Below are positions 52,931 through 61,920 of a stretch of 64,000 bases of DNA, one piece after another. The translations under genes and the position numbers were made by a program. The stretch spans positions 372,001 through 436,000 of the forward strand of contig NZ_JAASQR010000004.1 in the NCBI RefSeq assembly GCF_011762025.1. The letters are read 5' to 3'. Numbering within the stretch: the first letter of the stretch is position 1; each line of letters opens with the position of its first letter. Under the pieces are notes generated by a model. It was not told the DNA's origin and searched no databases. It was given only the letters and a program-made list of their open reading frames with translations. This stretch comes from Sphingobium vermicomposti (lineage in GTDB: Bacteria > Pseudomonadota > Alphaproteobacteria > Sphingomonadales > Sphingomonadaceae).

Positions 52931-54442
52931 ATGGCGCTTGGGCCGCGGCTCGACATACGGCAAAGCCAGTCGCTGGTGATGACGCCGCAGCTACAGCAGG
53001 CGATCAAGCTGCTGGCGCTGAGCAACCTGGAGATCGATGCGTTCGTCGCGGGGGAGCTGGAGAAGAACCCGCTGCTGGAAACAGGTGCGTCGGTCGATAG
53101 CGCGCCCGATGCCGACGGGATCGACGCGCTGGTCGAAAAGCCCATTTTGGCGGCGGAAACCGGCGGGGTGGACGATCTGATCGGTCAGGGGCGTGGTGAA
53201 GCTGACGCGCCGCTGGATGTCGATTATGGCGCGGACATCTTCATCGATGATGGGCCTGCGGACAGGACGGCGAGCGCCGTCGGATCGGGCGGCATGGACA
53301 TGCTGCCGGGGGGCAATGGGGAAGCGATCGATTTCGACAGCTTCGCCAATCCCGACCAGGGGTTGCAGGAACATCTGATGGATCAGGCGCGCGCCGCGCT
53401 GTCGGGCATGGACCTGCTGATCGCTACCCAGTTGATCGGCCAGATTGGCGAAACGGGCTATCTGGAGGCCAATCTGCTGGAAACCGCCCATGGGGTGGGT
53501 GTGCCGCTGGCGCAGGTGGAGAGCGTGCTGGCCGTCATTCATGGCTTTGACCCGGCGGGCGTGGGCGCGCGGTCGCTGGCCGAATGCCTGGCGATCCAGG
53601 CGAAGGACGCCGACCGCTACGACCCCTGCATGGCGAAGCTGATCGACAATCTGGATTTGCTGGCCAGGGGCGCGCTGCCGCAGTTGCGCCGGATCTGCGG
53701 CGTGGATGAGGAGGATCTGGGCGACATGATCCGCGAATTGCGCGGCTATGATCCCAAGCCCGGCCTACGCTATTCGACCGATCGCACCGCACCGATCACC
53801 CCGGACCTGTTCGTCAATCCGACGCCCGACGGATGGTCGATCGAAATCAACAGCGCCACCCTCCCCCGCTTGCTGATCAACCGGAGCTATTATGTGGAGC
53901 TGGCGTCCGGCCCGCAGGACCGGGCGTCAAAGGCGTGGCTCGCCGAATGCCTGGCGAGCGCCAACTGGCTCGTGAAGGCGCTGGACCAGCGGCAGAAGAC
54001 GATCATCAAGGTCGCCAGCGAAATCGTGCGGTGCCAGGAGGATTTCTTCAACAAGGGGGTCGCTCACCTGAAGCCATTGACGCTCAGGACCGTGGCGGAT
54101 GCCATCGGCATGCATGAATCCACCGTCAGCCGGGTGACATCGAACAAATATCTGTCCTGTCCGCGCGGCGTCCATGAGCTGAAATATTTCTTCACCAGCG
54201 GCGTTGCTGCGGCGGGCGGAGAAGGCGCGGTTTCAGCCGAAGCGGTGAAGAGCCACATCAAGGCACTGATCGCCGCCGAAGCGCCCGAAGCGATCCTGTC
54301 GGACGATACGCTGGTCGACATGCTGCGCGGCAAGGGCATGGACATTGCGCGGCGGACGGTGGCGAAATACCGGGAATCGCTGGGTATTGGATCTTCGGTG
54401 CAGAGGCGGCGGCAAAAGGCGCTGAGGGGGAAAGCCGCGTAA
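52931..54442 (+). CDS. rpoN: RNA polymerase sigma-54 factor
   Basis: RpoN (503 residues). The N-terminal glutamine-rich activator domain (LGPRLDIRQSQSLVMTPQLQ) binds enhancer proteins, an acidic linker runs to about residue 130, and the C-terminal domain has the HTH (LRTVADAIGMHESTVSRVTS near 388) and the RpoN box ARRTVAKYRE near residue 475. It directs transcription from -24/-12 promoters. The common neighbour raiA/hpf is absent after it. Confidence 0.96.
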   Translation: MALGPRLDIRQSQSLVMTPQLQQAIKLLALSNLEIDAFVAGELEKNPLLETGASVDSAPDADGIDALVEKPILAAETGGVDDLIGQGRGEADAPLDVDYGADIFIDDGPADRTASAVGSGGMDMLPGGNGEAIDFDSFANPDQGLQEHLMDQARAALSGMDLLIATQLIGQIGETGYLEANLLETAHGVGVPLAQVESVLAVIHGFDPAGVGARSLAECLAIQAKDADRYDPCMAKLIDNLDLLARGALPQLRRICGVDEEDLGDMIRELRGYDPKPGLRYSTDRTAPITPDLFVNPTPDGWSIEINSATLPRLLINRSYYVELASGPQDRASKAWLAECLASANWLVKALDQRQKTIIKVASEIVRCQEDFFNKGVAHLKPLTLRTVADAIGMHESTVSRVTSNKYLSCPRGVHELKYFFTSGVAAAGGEGAVSAEAVKSHIKALIAAEAPEAILSDDTLVDMLRGKGMDIARRTVAKYRESLGIGSSVQRRRQKALRGKAA

Positions 54443-54497
54443 TCTTCCTATTGCCGCCATCTTTCCGAAAGCCTGTCGCAAGCGAAAGGAACGGACG

Positions 54498-55022
54498 TCA
54501 ACTCACCCCAAATGCCGGATGATAATCGACGCGCCCGCCAGGCGACGACCCATCAAAGGAGAGGCGCTGGAAATATTCTGGAGGAACGCCTTCAAGAATC
54601 AGATTTGCGTCGGCGGCAAAGCCAAAGCGACCATAATAACCCGGCTCGCCCAGAACCACACAGCCTCTTGCGCCTTGCTCTTTCAAGCTGGCTAGCCCAG
54701 CCTCGATTAGCGCGCTGCCGATGCCTTCTCGCTGGCAATCCGGGTCCACTGCGACCGGACCCAAGCCAAACCAGCCATCATTCAGACCATCGATGTTCAC
54801 TGGCGAAAATGCCACATAGCCTATGATCTTCGCCTCATCGGTCGCGACCAGTGAGACCGTCAGAACATCAGCTTTCCGTAATATCTCGACAATCGCAGCT
54901 TCTTTGCCGCTGCTATACTCAGCTTCCAGAAATGCTGAAGTGATGACGGCCCCGATGGCCTCTTGGTCCGCGGATTTTTCAACTCTTATAAGCACATACT
55001 TCACATAGCCGCCGCGTCGCAC
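54498..55022 (-). CDS. GNAT family N-acetyltransferase
   Basis: 174 residues of YhbS-like type: VAVDPDCQREGIGSALIEAG near 88 is the acetyl-CoA motif, GEPGYYGRFGF near 125 and PPEYFQRLSF near 146 are typical. GC content (about half) and codon use are clearly below those of neighbours, suggesting recent acquisition. Start unsure: GTG at 55022, or GTG codons at 55004 and 54995; no clear ribosome site. Substrate unknown. Confidence 0.85.
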   Translation of the reverse strand: MRRGGYVKYVLIRVEKSADQEAIGAVITSAFLEAEYSSGKEAAIVEILRKADVLTVSLVATDEAKIIGYVAFSPVNIDGLNDGWFGLGPVAVDPDCQREGIGSALIEAGLASLKEQGARGCVVLGEPGYYGRFGFAADANLILEGVPPEYFQRLSFDGSSPGGRVDYHPAFGVS

Positions 55023-55046
55023 GGCTTCAACGATATTTCTACCCCC

Positions 55047-55445
55047 TCAAACCAGCCCCAATCGCGTCAATTCCCCCAGCATGGCGCGGGGCATCGCGTC
55101 GAGGTCATCCGCCTCGCCCTCGCCCAGGTCGGACGGCGCGTCCTCTCCCTCAAGATAGCGCCAGCCCTGATGCGCCCGTTTCGGCTTGGCCTGCACGGCG
55201 ATCAAGCGGGGCTGGAGCCTGATCCAGAAACGGCCCTGCCCGGTTTCCTGAAATCCGATCAGCGGACTGCGGCCCACCAGCCTGTGGCCGTGAATCCAGT
55301 ATAGTGATCCGCCCTCCATCTCCGCCGCGCGCTTGGGCAGGTAGCGGGTCGTGAGGCGCGCTTCGCCTTCATGGCTTTCCAGCCATGCGCGCAGCGTCGC
55401 GGGACTTTCGCTGCCAAAGGCGATTTTAGTGATGTGGAGCGGCAT
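55047..55445 (-). CDS. DUF1489 family protein
   Basis: 132 residues; the N-terminus MPLHITKIAFG and SLYWIHGHRLVGRSPLIGF near 47 are the family marks. DUF1489 is restricted mainly to alphaproteobacteria; function unknown. Confidence 0.88.
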   Translation of the reverse strand: MPLHITKIAFGSESPATLRAWLESHEGEARLTTRYLPKRAAEMEGGSLYWIHGHRLVGRSPLIGFQETGQGRFWIRLQPRLIAVQAKPKRAHQGWRYLEGEDAPSDLGEGEADDLDAMPRAMLGELTRLGLV

Positions 55446-55511
55446 GGGGTGAAGATGGGCGCTGGGCGCGAGCGGTCAAGCCCACGGCCCAGATCGTCAC
55501 GCCCCAGACCG

Positions 55512-56945
55512 TCATAGGCCCCAGATCGTCGCCAGCCCCAGGAAGGAGAAAAACCCCATCACATCGGTCATTGTCGTAACGAACACCGCCGAAGATACAG
55601 CGGGATCGATATTGAAGCGGTCCAGCGTCACCGGCACCAATATCCCCGCCAGCCCCGCCACCAGATTGTTGATCAGCATGGCCATCGCGATCACCAGCCC
55701 AAGGTCGGGATTGCCGTAGATCAACCCGACCGCAATGCCGATCAATATCCCCAGCGTCGTGCCATTGGCGCAGGCGATGCGGAATTCGCGCGCAATCTGC
55801 CGAATTGTGTTGGAACTGGTGAGCTGATTGGTGGCGAGCGCCCGAACCGCGACCGCCATGGTCTGCGTCCCCGCATTGCCGCCCATGCCCGACACAATCG
55901 GCATCAGCACCGCCAGCACGACATATTTGGAAATGGTTTCCTGAAACAGTCCGACCACCGACGCGGCGAGGATCGCCGTCCCCAGATTGACCACCAACCA
56001 GGACAGGCGCGTGCGCACCGTTTCCAAAATGGGCTGGTTGATGTCCCCTTCGCCCGCGCCCGACAGGCGCAAAATATCCTCGCCCGCTTCTTCAGAAATG
56101 ATGTGGACGATGTCATCGACCGTGATCATGCCGACCAACCGACCGCTTTTGTCCACGACAGCTGCGGAAATGAGCGCATATTTCTGGAAGCGCAGCGCGA
56201 CTTCCTCCTGATCCATGTCGACCGGGATCAGCGTCTGTTCGCGCTTCATCAGGTCGGCCATGGCGATGGGGCGCGGGCAGGTCAGCAGCCAGCTGAGCTG
56301 GCACGTCCCAATCGGCTTATGCGCTTCATCAACAACGAAGATTTCCCAGAAATCCCGCGTCAGGTCGCCATTGTCGCGCAGATAGTCGATGACCTGACCC
56401 ACGGTCATATGTTCGGGCACCGCGACCAGGTCGCGCTGCATCAGGCGGCCGGCGGACTCCTCCGGGTAAGCGAGCGCGCTTTCGATAGCGGCGCGATCTT
56501 CCGGCTCCATCGCGTCGAGGACGGCCTGCTGATCGGCCTCCTCCATATCCTCGATGATGGCGACGGCGTCGTCGGTATCGAGTTCGGCGGCAAATTCCGC
56601 GACCTGTTCGGGCGCGAGCGCATCGAGCAGGTCGTCGCGGACATAGTCGTTAAGTTCGGACAGAACCTCTGCACCGACCAGATCGCCCAGCGCCGCCGCG
56701 ACATCGCCGCGCCGGTCGGACGGGGTCAGTTCAAGAAGGTCGGCAATGTCGGCGGGGTGCAGCGGCGAGACCAGGTCGCGCGCGGTTTCCCGGTCGCCTT
56801 CCTCCACCGCGTCGAGCACGGCGGACACGAAGTCACGCTTTAGCCGGTCATCCTCGTCATGGCGGGATTCCGTCTGATCTTCCTGCTTGCCGTCAGCAGG
56901 CAGTTCGTCCGGCCGGGGCTCGGCCATATCGGCTCGCTCGCTCAT
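55512..56945 (-). CDS. mgtE: Magnesium transporter MgtE
   Basis: 477 residues: acidic N-domain (LHPADIADLLELTPSDRR near 67), tandem CBS domains (about 160-285; LVGMITVDDIVHIISEEAG) and five membrane helices in the last 190 residues with MPIVSGMGGNAGTQTMAV near 355 lining the Mg2+ pore. Mg2+ binding to the cytoplasmic domains closes the channel. Stands alone. Confidence 0.95.
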   Translation of the reverse strand: MSERADMAEPRPDELPADGKQEDQTESRHDEDDRLKRDFVSAVLDAVEEGDRETARDLVSPLHPADIADLLELTPSDRRGDVAAALGDLVGAEVLSELNDYVRDDLLDALAPEQVAEFAAELDTDDAVAIIEDMEEADQQAVLDAMEPEDRAAIESALAYPEESAGRLMQRDLVAVPEHMTVGQVIDYLRDNGDLTRDFWEIFVVDEAHKPIGTCQLSWLLTCPRPIAMADLMKREQTLIPVDMDQEEVALRFQKYALISAAVVDKSGRLVGMITVDDIVHIISEEAGEDILRLSGAGEGDINQPILETVRTRLSWLVVNLGTAILAASVVGLFQETISKYVVLAVLMPIVSGMGGNAGTQTMAVAVRALATNQLTSSNTIRQIAREFRIACANGTTLGILIGIAVGLIYGNPDLGLVIAMAMLINNLVAGLAGILVPVTLDRFNIDPAVSSAVFVTTMTDVMGFFSFLGLATIWGL

Positions 56946-57102
56946 CGCGTCCCCTACTGTCCGGTTCCTGTAACATGTCGCTGCTTTTGCTCATGATCGG
57001 GATAAATGCAATGCCTCAAAGGTTGATTGAGGCGCTTCCATCCCCGGCTTAACACTCTATATGGACCAACATTTCCCCACTCCCCCGAAAGAGGAGATTT
57101 TC

Positions 57103-57555
57103 ATGGCCGACGAAACGCTCACACTCACCCTCGACAGCGGCGGCGACGTCGTGATCAAGCTGCGATCCGACCTGGCACCCGGCCATGTCGAACGGATCAC
57201 CCAGCTTGCCAAGGATGGATTCTATGACGGCGTGGTTTTCCACCGCGTCATCCCCGGATTCATGGCGCAGGGTGGCGACCCGACCGGCACCGGCATGGGT
57301 GGATCGCAATTGCCCGACCTGAAGGCGGAATTCAGCCGCGAACCGCATGTCCGTGGCATCTGTTCCATGGCGCGGTCGTCCAACCCGAACAGCGCGAACA
57401 GCCAGTTCTTCATCTGCTTCGACGATGCGACCTTCCTTGACGGCCAATATACCGTTTGGGGCGAAGTCACGTCCGGCATGGAGCATGTGGACGCCCTGCC
57501 CAAGGGTGAGCCGCCGCGCACCCCCGGCAAGATCGTGAGCGCCACGATTTCCTGA
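57103..57555 (+). CDS. Cyclophilin-type peptidyl-prolyl isomerase
   Basis: 150 residues, cytoplasmic (no signal). The start at 57103 follows GAGGAG by six bases; the earlier ATG at 57061 lacks a site. Cyclophilin residues are in FHRVIPGFMAQGGDP near 47, MARSSNPNSANSQFFICF near 92 and YTVWGEVTSGMEHVD near 123. Catalyses proline isomerisation in protein folding. Confidence 0.94.
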   Translation: MADETLTLTLDSGGDVVIKLRSDLAPGHVERITQLAKDGFYDGVVFHRVIPGFMAQGGDPTGTGMGGSQLPDLKAEFSREPHVRGICSMARSSNPNSANSQFFICFDDATFLDGQYTVWGEVTSGMEHVDALPKGEPPRTPGKIVSATIS

Positions 57556-57561
57556 TGATCA

Positions 57562-57644
57562 CGGTGGTTCCGGTTAGAGCGGACTGTAGTTAATCGGAAC
57601 CACCGCGTTCGGGCTGTTTGAATGAGCCGTTTGTCTCGTTCAAA
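57562..57644. repeat. Two adjacent intergenic hairpins after the cyclophilin gene
   Basis: CGGTGGTTCCG (57562-57572) / CGGAACCACCG (57595-57605) is a perfect 11-bp inverted repeat; TTTGAATGAG (57617-57626) / CTCGTTCAAA (57635-57644) is a 10-bp stem with one G-T pair. The first could terminate the cyclophilin mRNA although it lacks a T-run. Confidence 0.6.
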
Positions 57645-57729
57645 TGTCGAAGCGCGTCCTGAGCGCTTGCTGCAAACTGGCTAAGGGGTCTTTTCATTTC
57701 GTCTGACGCGTGGAGTCCGAAGAAGTAGA

Positions 57730-57756
57730 CCCTTCGACAGGCTCAGGGCGAACGGG
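57730..57756. repeat. REP-like intergenic palindrome
   Basis: CCCTTCGACAGGCTCAGGGC followed by GAACGGG. The ends pair (CCC-TTCG with CGAA-C-GGG). This motif is familiar as a dispersed extragenic repeat in sphingomonads and relatives. Confidence 0.65.
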
Positions 57757-57807
57757 GGAGAGTGAGGCTTGTTACTCCAGTCAGCCGGAGCCACCTGTGC
57801 CCCTGCC

Positions 57808-58464
57808 CTATTCTGGTGAGGTCGCGTTGATCGCGTCCGCATCGCCCTCGGCTGGCGGCACATAAGGCCCTATCGATTCGATGTGCCAGCGGCGGTCGGC
57901 CTTGGTCGATCCCGGCACGTCATTGACTCGGCGCAGCGTGACCTGTCGCAGGGTGTACCAGGGCTTTCCGCTGGCGGCGATGCGGCCATAGACCTGGACC
58001 GGCACGACGACATAGAGCGATCCTGCTGCGCCTTCGACCTGGCCGGGGGCACCGACATTCGCGTGGATTTCACTGAAACCCCGGAACCGGCGGGCAAAGA
58101 GTTCGTCGTCCTGCGCGCCGATGGCGCTTTCTTCGTTCCACAAGTCCTGCGCGTCGTCGAAGCGGCGTTCTTCCAGCAGGCCATAATAGCCCTGCACGAC
58201 CTGCGCCGCGCCCTGTGGCCCCTTGGGATCGATCGTTTCTTCTTCCTCGACCGGCTGGCTGGCGGCGGGAAGGCCGCCGGGCGTGCCGGGTTCAGGGGGC
58301 GATAGCGGCTCCATCACCGCTTGCGCTTCCGCCCGGAAGGCATTTTCCACCTGCGCCGCGTTCGCGCCGTTCGCCAGATTGTCGATCGCGCTTTCCTCCC
58401 GCCCATCACAAGCGGTGAGTGAGAGGCTAGCCAGTAGCGCGGCCGCGCCTGTCCATGCCCGCAT
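57808..58464 (-). CDS. Hypothetical lipoprotein
   Basis: 218 residues; signal peptide with lipobox LTAC (Cys19), so anchored to a membrane. An acidic/Pro-rich linker (EEEETIDPKGPQG) leads to a domain with VVQGYYGLLEERRFDDAQDL near 90 and SLYVVVPVQVYGRI near 148, resembling NTF2-like folds. Function unknown. Its start codon is adjacent to the stop of the next upstream gene. Confidence 0.75.
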   Translation of the reverse strand: MRAWTGAAALLASLSLTACDGREESAIDNLANGANAAQVENAFRAEAQAVMEPLSPPEPGTPGGLPAASQPVEEEETIDPKGPQGAAQVVQGYYGLLEERRFDDAQDLWNEESAIGAQDDELFARRFRGFSEIHANVGAPGQVEGAAGSLYVVVPVQVYGRIAASGKPWYTLRQVTLRRVNDVPGSTKADRRWHIESIGPYVPPAEGDADAINATSPE

Positions 58465-59015
58465 CAGTTGCGCCAGCCCCGGCGGCCATCGCGGTTGGAC
58501 TTGTCCCCGTCGCGCTGATTACCGCCGCGCTGAGCGCCCGGCCACCATTCGCGGGTATTGCCGCGGTTGGAGCGGGATTCTTCCCGAACGACGGGGGGTC
58601 GGTTGGGCGTGGCGGTCGCATTGCCTTCACGCTGCTGCCGTCCGCGCCAGCCCTGGCGGTTGCCGTCTGGCCGCTGCTGCGATCCCTGGCGCCAACGGCG
58701 ACCATCCTCGCCGCGCCGCGCTTCACGACGGCTTTCCCAATAGCGGCGCTGGCCGTCATTCCAGCGGTGACGATGGCCGCGCCGATCATAGACATAATAG
58801 CCTGAACCCGGATAATAATAATTATTATACCAGCCGCTATAATAGCCCGGCGCGTAACCGCCCGGACCCCAATAATCGTCATAATAGCCGCCGCCATAAT
58901 AGCCGGTGCCTACACTCACGCCACCATAATAGCCGTCGTCATAGGCGCAGCCGCCCAAGGTGACTGCGCCGGCAAGACTTATTGCAGCCAGAAACCTCTT
59001 TCCGGTCCACGTCAT
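58464..59015 (-). CDS. Gly/Tyr- and Arg-rich lipoprotein, hypothetical
   Basis: 183 residues from the ATG at 59015 with GGAGAGAGG upstream. The lipobox is LGGC near residue 22. The mature N-terminal half is Gly/Tyr-rich with YYGG and GYY repeats; the C-terminal half is very basic and Gln/Arg/Gly-rich (RRWRQGSQQRPDG, GRQQREGN). Low-complexity, likely disordered, surface or periplasmic. No family function known; one base from, and probably co-transcribed with, the 57808-58464 lipoprotein gene. Confidence 0.72.
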   Translation of the reverse strand: MTWTGKRFLAAISLAGAVTLGGCAYDDGYYGGVSVGTGYYGGGYYDDYWGPGGYAPGYYSGWYNNYYYPGSGYYVYDRRGHRHRWNDGQRRYWESRREARRGEDGRRWRQGSQQRPDGNRQGWRGRQQREGNATATPNRPPVVREESRSNRGNTREWWPGAQRGGNQRDGDKSNRDGRRGWRN

Positions 59016-59109
59016 TGCCTCTCTCCTCATATCCATCTGCTGCTGACGATAACGCGGGCCGGTTGAATTGGTTGTGAATGAATAATCACGAAGGCGATTG
59101 AGCCGCCCA

Positions 59110-61809
59110 CTATCCGCTATTGCGCAGCGCGGTGGCGATGGCGTTGATCGATAGTTCAATCCCTTCCTTGACGCGCGCATCCTGCTCTCCGCTCCGATGG
59201 CGTTTCAGCAATTCGATCTGCAGCAGGTTCAACGGTTCGATATAGGGCAGCCTCAGGCGGATGGACGCGTCCAGCTTCGGGCTTTTTTCCAGAAGGCGCG
59301 ACTGGCCAGTGGCGGCCAGCAGGCCGTCATGCGTCAGGTTCCACCCTTCCCGGATGCGGTCGAAGATCGCGCGTCCCTGATCCTGATCCTCCACCAGCGG
59401 CAGATAATGGGCGGCGATGCCCAGGTCGGACTTTGCCAGCACCATTTCCAGATTGGCGAGGGCTGATCGCAGGAACGACCAGCTTTGCGCCATGTCGGCC
59501 AGCAGCGCCTTGTCCTCAAACGCCGCCAGCGCATGGCCCACGCCATACCAGCCCGGCAGCATCACGCGCGCCTGCGACCAGCTGAACACCCAGGGGATGG
59601 CGCGCAGATCCTCTATCCGCGTGCTTTTGGTCCGGCTGGCGGGGCGCGACCCGATTTTCAGGCCCGATATTTCCTGAATGGGCGTCAATTCGCGAAAGAA
59701 GTCGCAAAAGCCTTCCGTGCCATAGACAAGGTCGCGATAGGCGGCGAAGGCGGTTTGCGACAATTTATCCATGCCATCGGCAAAGCGCCGGGCGTCCCCG
59801 TCCGAAATGCCCTCCGGCTCCAGCGTGGCGAGCAGGGTCGCGCTGGTCATCGCTTCCAGATTGGTCATGGCGACATCGCGCGTGCCGAATTTGGCGGCGA
59901 TCACCTCCCCCTGTTCGGTGATGCGGATGCGGCCCTGCACCGTACCCTTGGGCTGCGCCTGGATCGCGGCGAAGGATGATCCGCCGCCGCGTCCCACTGC
60001 CCCGCCCCGGCCATGGAATAGCTGCATCGCCGTTCCCGCCTTCGCGAAGACGGGCGCAAGCGCTTTGCTGGCCTGATATAATCCCCAGGTCGATGTGATG
60101 TAGCCGCCGTCCTTGTTGCTGTCCGAATAGCCGATCATGACTTCCTGATGGCCGCGATGTTTCACGATGGACGCGATTTCGGGCAGGTCGAAATAAGCGG
60201 ACATGATCGCGGGCGCTGCTTCAAGGTCGGCGATGGTTTCGAACAGGGGCACCGCCATGATCGCGGCCTGCGGGGTCGCGCCATCGCTGCCCGCGCGCCA
60301 CAGCCCCGCTTCCTTGAGCAGGATATTCACTTCCAACAGGTCGGAAACGCTTTCCGCCTTGGAGATGATATAGTGGGTGATGCATTGCGGGCCGTAGATG
60401 CGGTGCGCATCCGCCGCTGCCTGCACGATGGCGAGTTCGGACGCGGTTTCTTCCGAATAATCTTCGAACCGGGAACCGAGCGGGCGGGTGCTGGCCAGTT
60501 CCCGGCGTAACAAGGCCACGCGCGCAGGCTCATCAAGGGCGGCATAGTCGGGCTCGACGCCGCCGACCTTCAGCAATTCGGCAACGACGCGCTCATGCAC
60601 GTCGCTATTTTGCCGCATGTCCAGCGTCGCCAGGTGGAAGCCGAAGGTTTCAACCGCGCGGATCAGCCGTCCCAGTGCGCCGCCGCTGGCCAGCGCGCCA
60701 TTGCCTTCGCTCGCCAGCCCCTGCGCCACTGTGACAAGGTCGCGCCGCAGATCGGCAGGCCCGGCATAGGCTTCACCCTTGAGCGTGGAGGCGCGCGGCG
60801 GCTCCTTACCCGTCAGGGCGCGGTAGGTGGCGGCGAGCCGGGCGTAGATGCCCGAAATGGCGCGGCGATAGGGCTCATCCCGACGGCTGGCCGAAGCGTC
60901 GCCGCTCCGGTCGGCCAGGTCGATCACCGGCTGCGGCACATGAGCCAGTTCGGTCGACAGCGACAGCTCCGCCCCCAGCGCATGGAGGTCGTCCATATAG
61001 TGGCGCAGCGCGACTTCGCAGCCCCGCGCCAGGGCCGACCGCAATTGCGGCGCCTGCACGAACGGATTGCCGTCCCGGTCGCCGCCGATCCAGTTGCCGA
61101 CCCGCAGAAAGCTGGGCGGGCGCGCGCCCAGCACCCGTTCCCAGCGGGCATAGAGCGCGGGCAGGACGGGCAGGAAAACGTCGCGGAAATAGGTCAGGAC
61201 ATTGTCGATCTCATCCTGCACGAACAGCTTTTCACGGCGCAGCGGCCGGGTTTGCCACAATAGCGCAATCTGGCGGAAAATCGCTTCGTCCAGATTTTCC
61301 CCGTCGGGCGTTTCCGTCCGGCCCGCGTCCCGCGACAGCATCAGTTCGGCTATGCGGTTGCGATGGTCGATCATGCTCTTGCGCCGCACTTCGGTCGGAT
61401 GAGCCGTCAGCACCGGAACGATCAGCGCGTTGGACAGCAGGTCGATCACCGCGTCAGGGCCGATGCCATGCGATTTTAGCTGTTGAAGAGCCGACGCGAC
61501 ATCCGCGCCCGGCTCGGCAGCTACGCCCTGCCGGTCCTCGGCCAGGTTGGCGAGCATTGAAAAGAGCATGAATCCGCGCACGAAGGACAGGGTATCGTCC
61601 AGGCTGAGCGCATCCAGCCCGGTGTCGACGACATCGGCACCATGAAGGCCGCGCGCGCGGTCCACCGATGCCGATCGGATATATTCCGTCTGGCGATACA
61701 GGCTTTCCCCGCCATAGGCGCGGATGACATCGCCCAGCAGTCGGGCGAGATAGCGGATGTCGGGATTTTGTGCGATCGCAGGGGCGGTGGGGGAAGCGGT
61801 TGTAGCCAT
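59110..61809 (-). CDS. ppc: Phosphoenolpyruvate carboxylase
   Basis: 899 residues, full length. Catalyses PEP + bicarbonate to oxaloacetate, refilling the TCA cycle. The catalytic His is in VLTAHPTEVRRKSM near residue 135; the Gly-rich PEP loop FHGRGGAVGRGGG lies near 610 and GYSDSNKDGGY near 575. ATG at 61809; the frame is open to 61860 but the longer N-terminus is not family-like. Divergent from the HerA-like gene. Confidence 0.95.
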   Translation of the reverse strand: MATTASPTAPAIAQNPDIRYLARLLGDVIRAYGGESLYRQTEYIRSASVDRARGLHGADVVDTGLDALSLDDTLSFVRGFMLFSMLANLAEDRQGVAAEPGADVASALQQLKSHGIGPDAVIDLLSNALIVPVLTAHPTEVRRKSMIDHRNRIAELMLSRDAGRTETPDGENLDEAIFRQIALLWQTRPLRREKLFVQDEIDNVLTYFRDVFLPVLPALYARWERVLGARPPSFLRVGNWIGGDRDGNPFVQAPQLRSALARGCEVALRHYMDDLHALGAELSLSTELAHVPQPVIDLADRSGDASASRRDEPYRRAISGIYARLAATYRALTGKEPPRASTLKGEAYAGPADLRRDLVTVAQGLASEGNGALASGGALGRLIRAVETFGFHLATLDMRQNSDVHERVVAELLKVGGVEPDYAALDEPARVALLRRELASTRPLGSRFEDYSEETASELAIVQAAADAHRIYGPQCITHYIISKAESVSDLLEVNILLKEAGLWRAGSDGATPQAAIMAVPLFETIADLEAAPAIMSAYFDLPEIASIVKHRGHQEVMIGYSDSNKDGGYITSTWGLYQASKALAPVFAKAGTAMQLFHGRGGAVGRGGGSSFAAIQAQPKGTVQGRIRITEQGEVIAAKFGTRDVAMTNLEAMTSATLLATLEPEGISDGDARRFADGMDKLSQTAFAAYRDLVYGTEGFCDFFRELTPIQEISGLKIGSRPASRTKSTRIEDLRAIPWVFSWSQARVMLPGWYGVGHALAAFEDKALLADMAQSWSFLRSALANLEMVLAKSDLGIAAHYLPLVEDQDQGRAIFDRIREGWNLTHDGLLAATGQSRLLEKSPKLDASIRLRLPYIEPLNLLQIELLKRHRSGEQDARVKEGIELSINAIATALRNSG

Positions 61810-61920
61810 GGCGCAATGCTGCTCTGCAACAACCGCAGGGTCAACCTTTCGTTGCGCCAACTGCCTGCTGTTCAGTCAGCGCCCTTGCGCGAATCCCACT
61901 GCCTGGGCCAAAGGACAGAT

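Noticed and set aside
57730-57756. End of an insertion sequence
   Set aside because: No transposase, no matching partner repeat within the window; the motif fits a dispersed REP-like palindrome.
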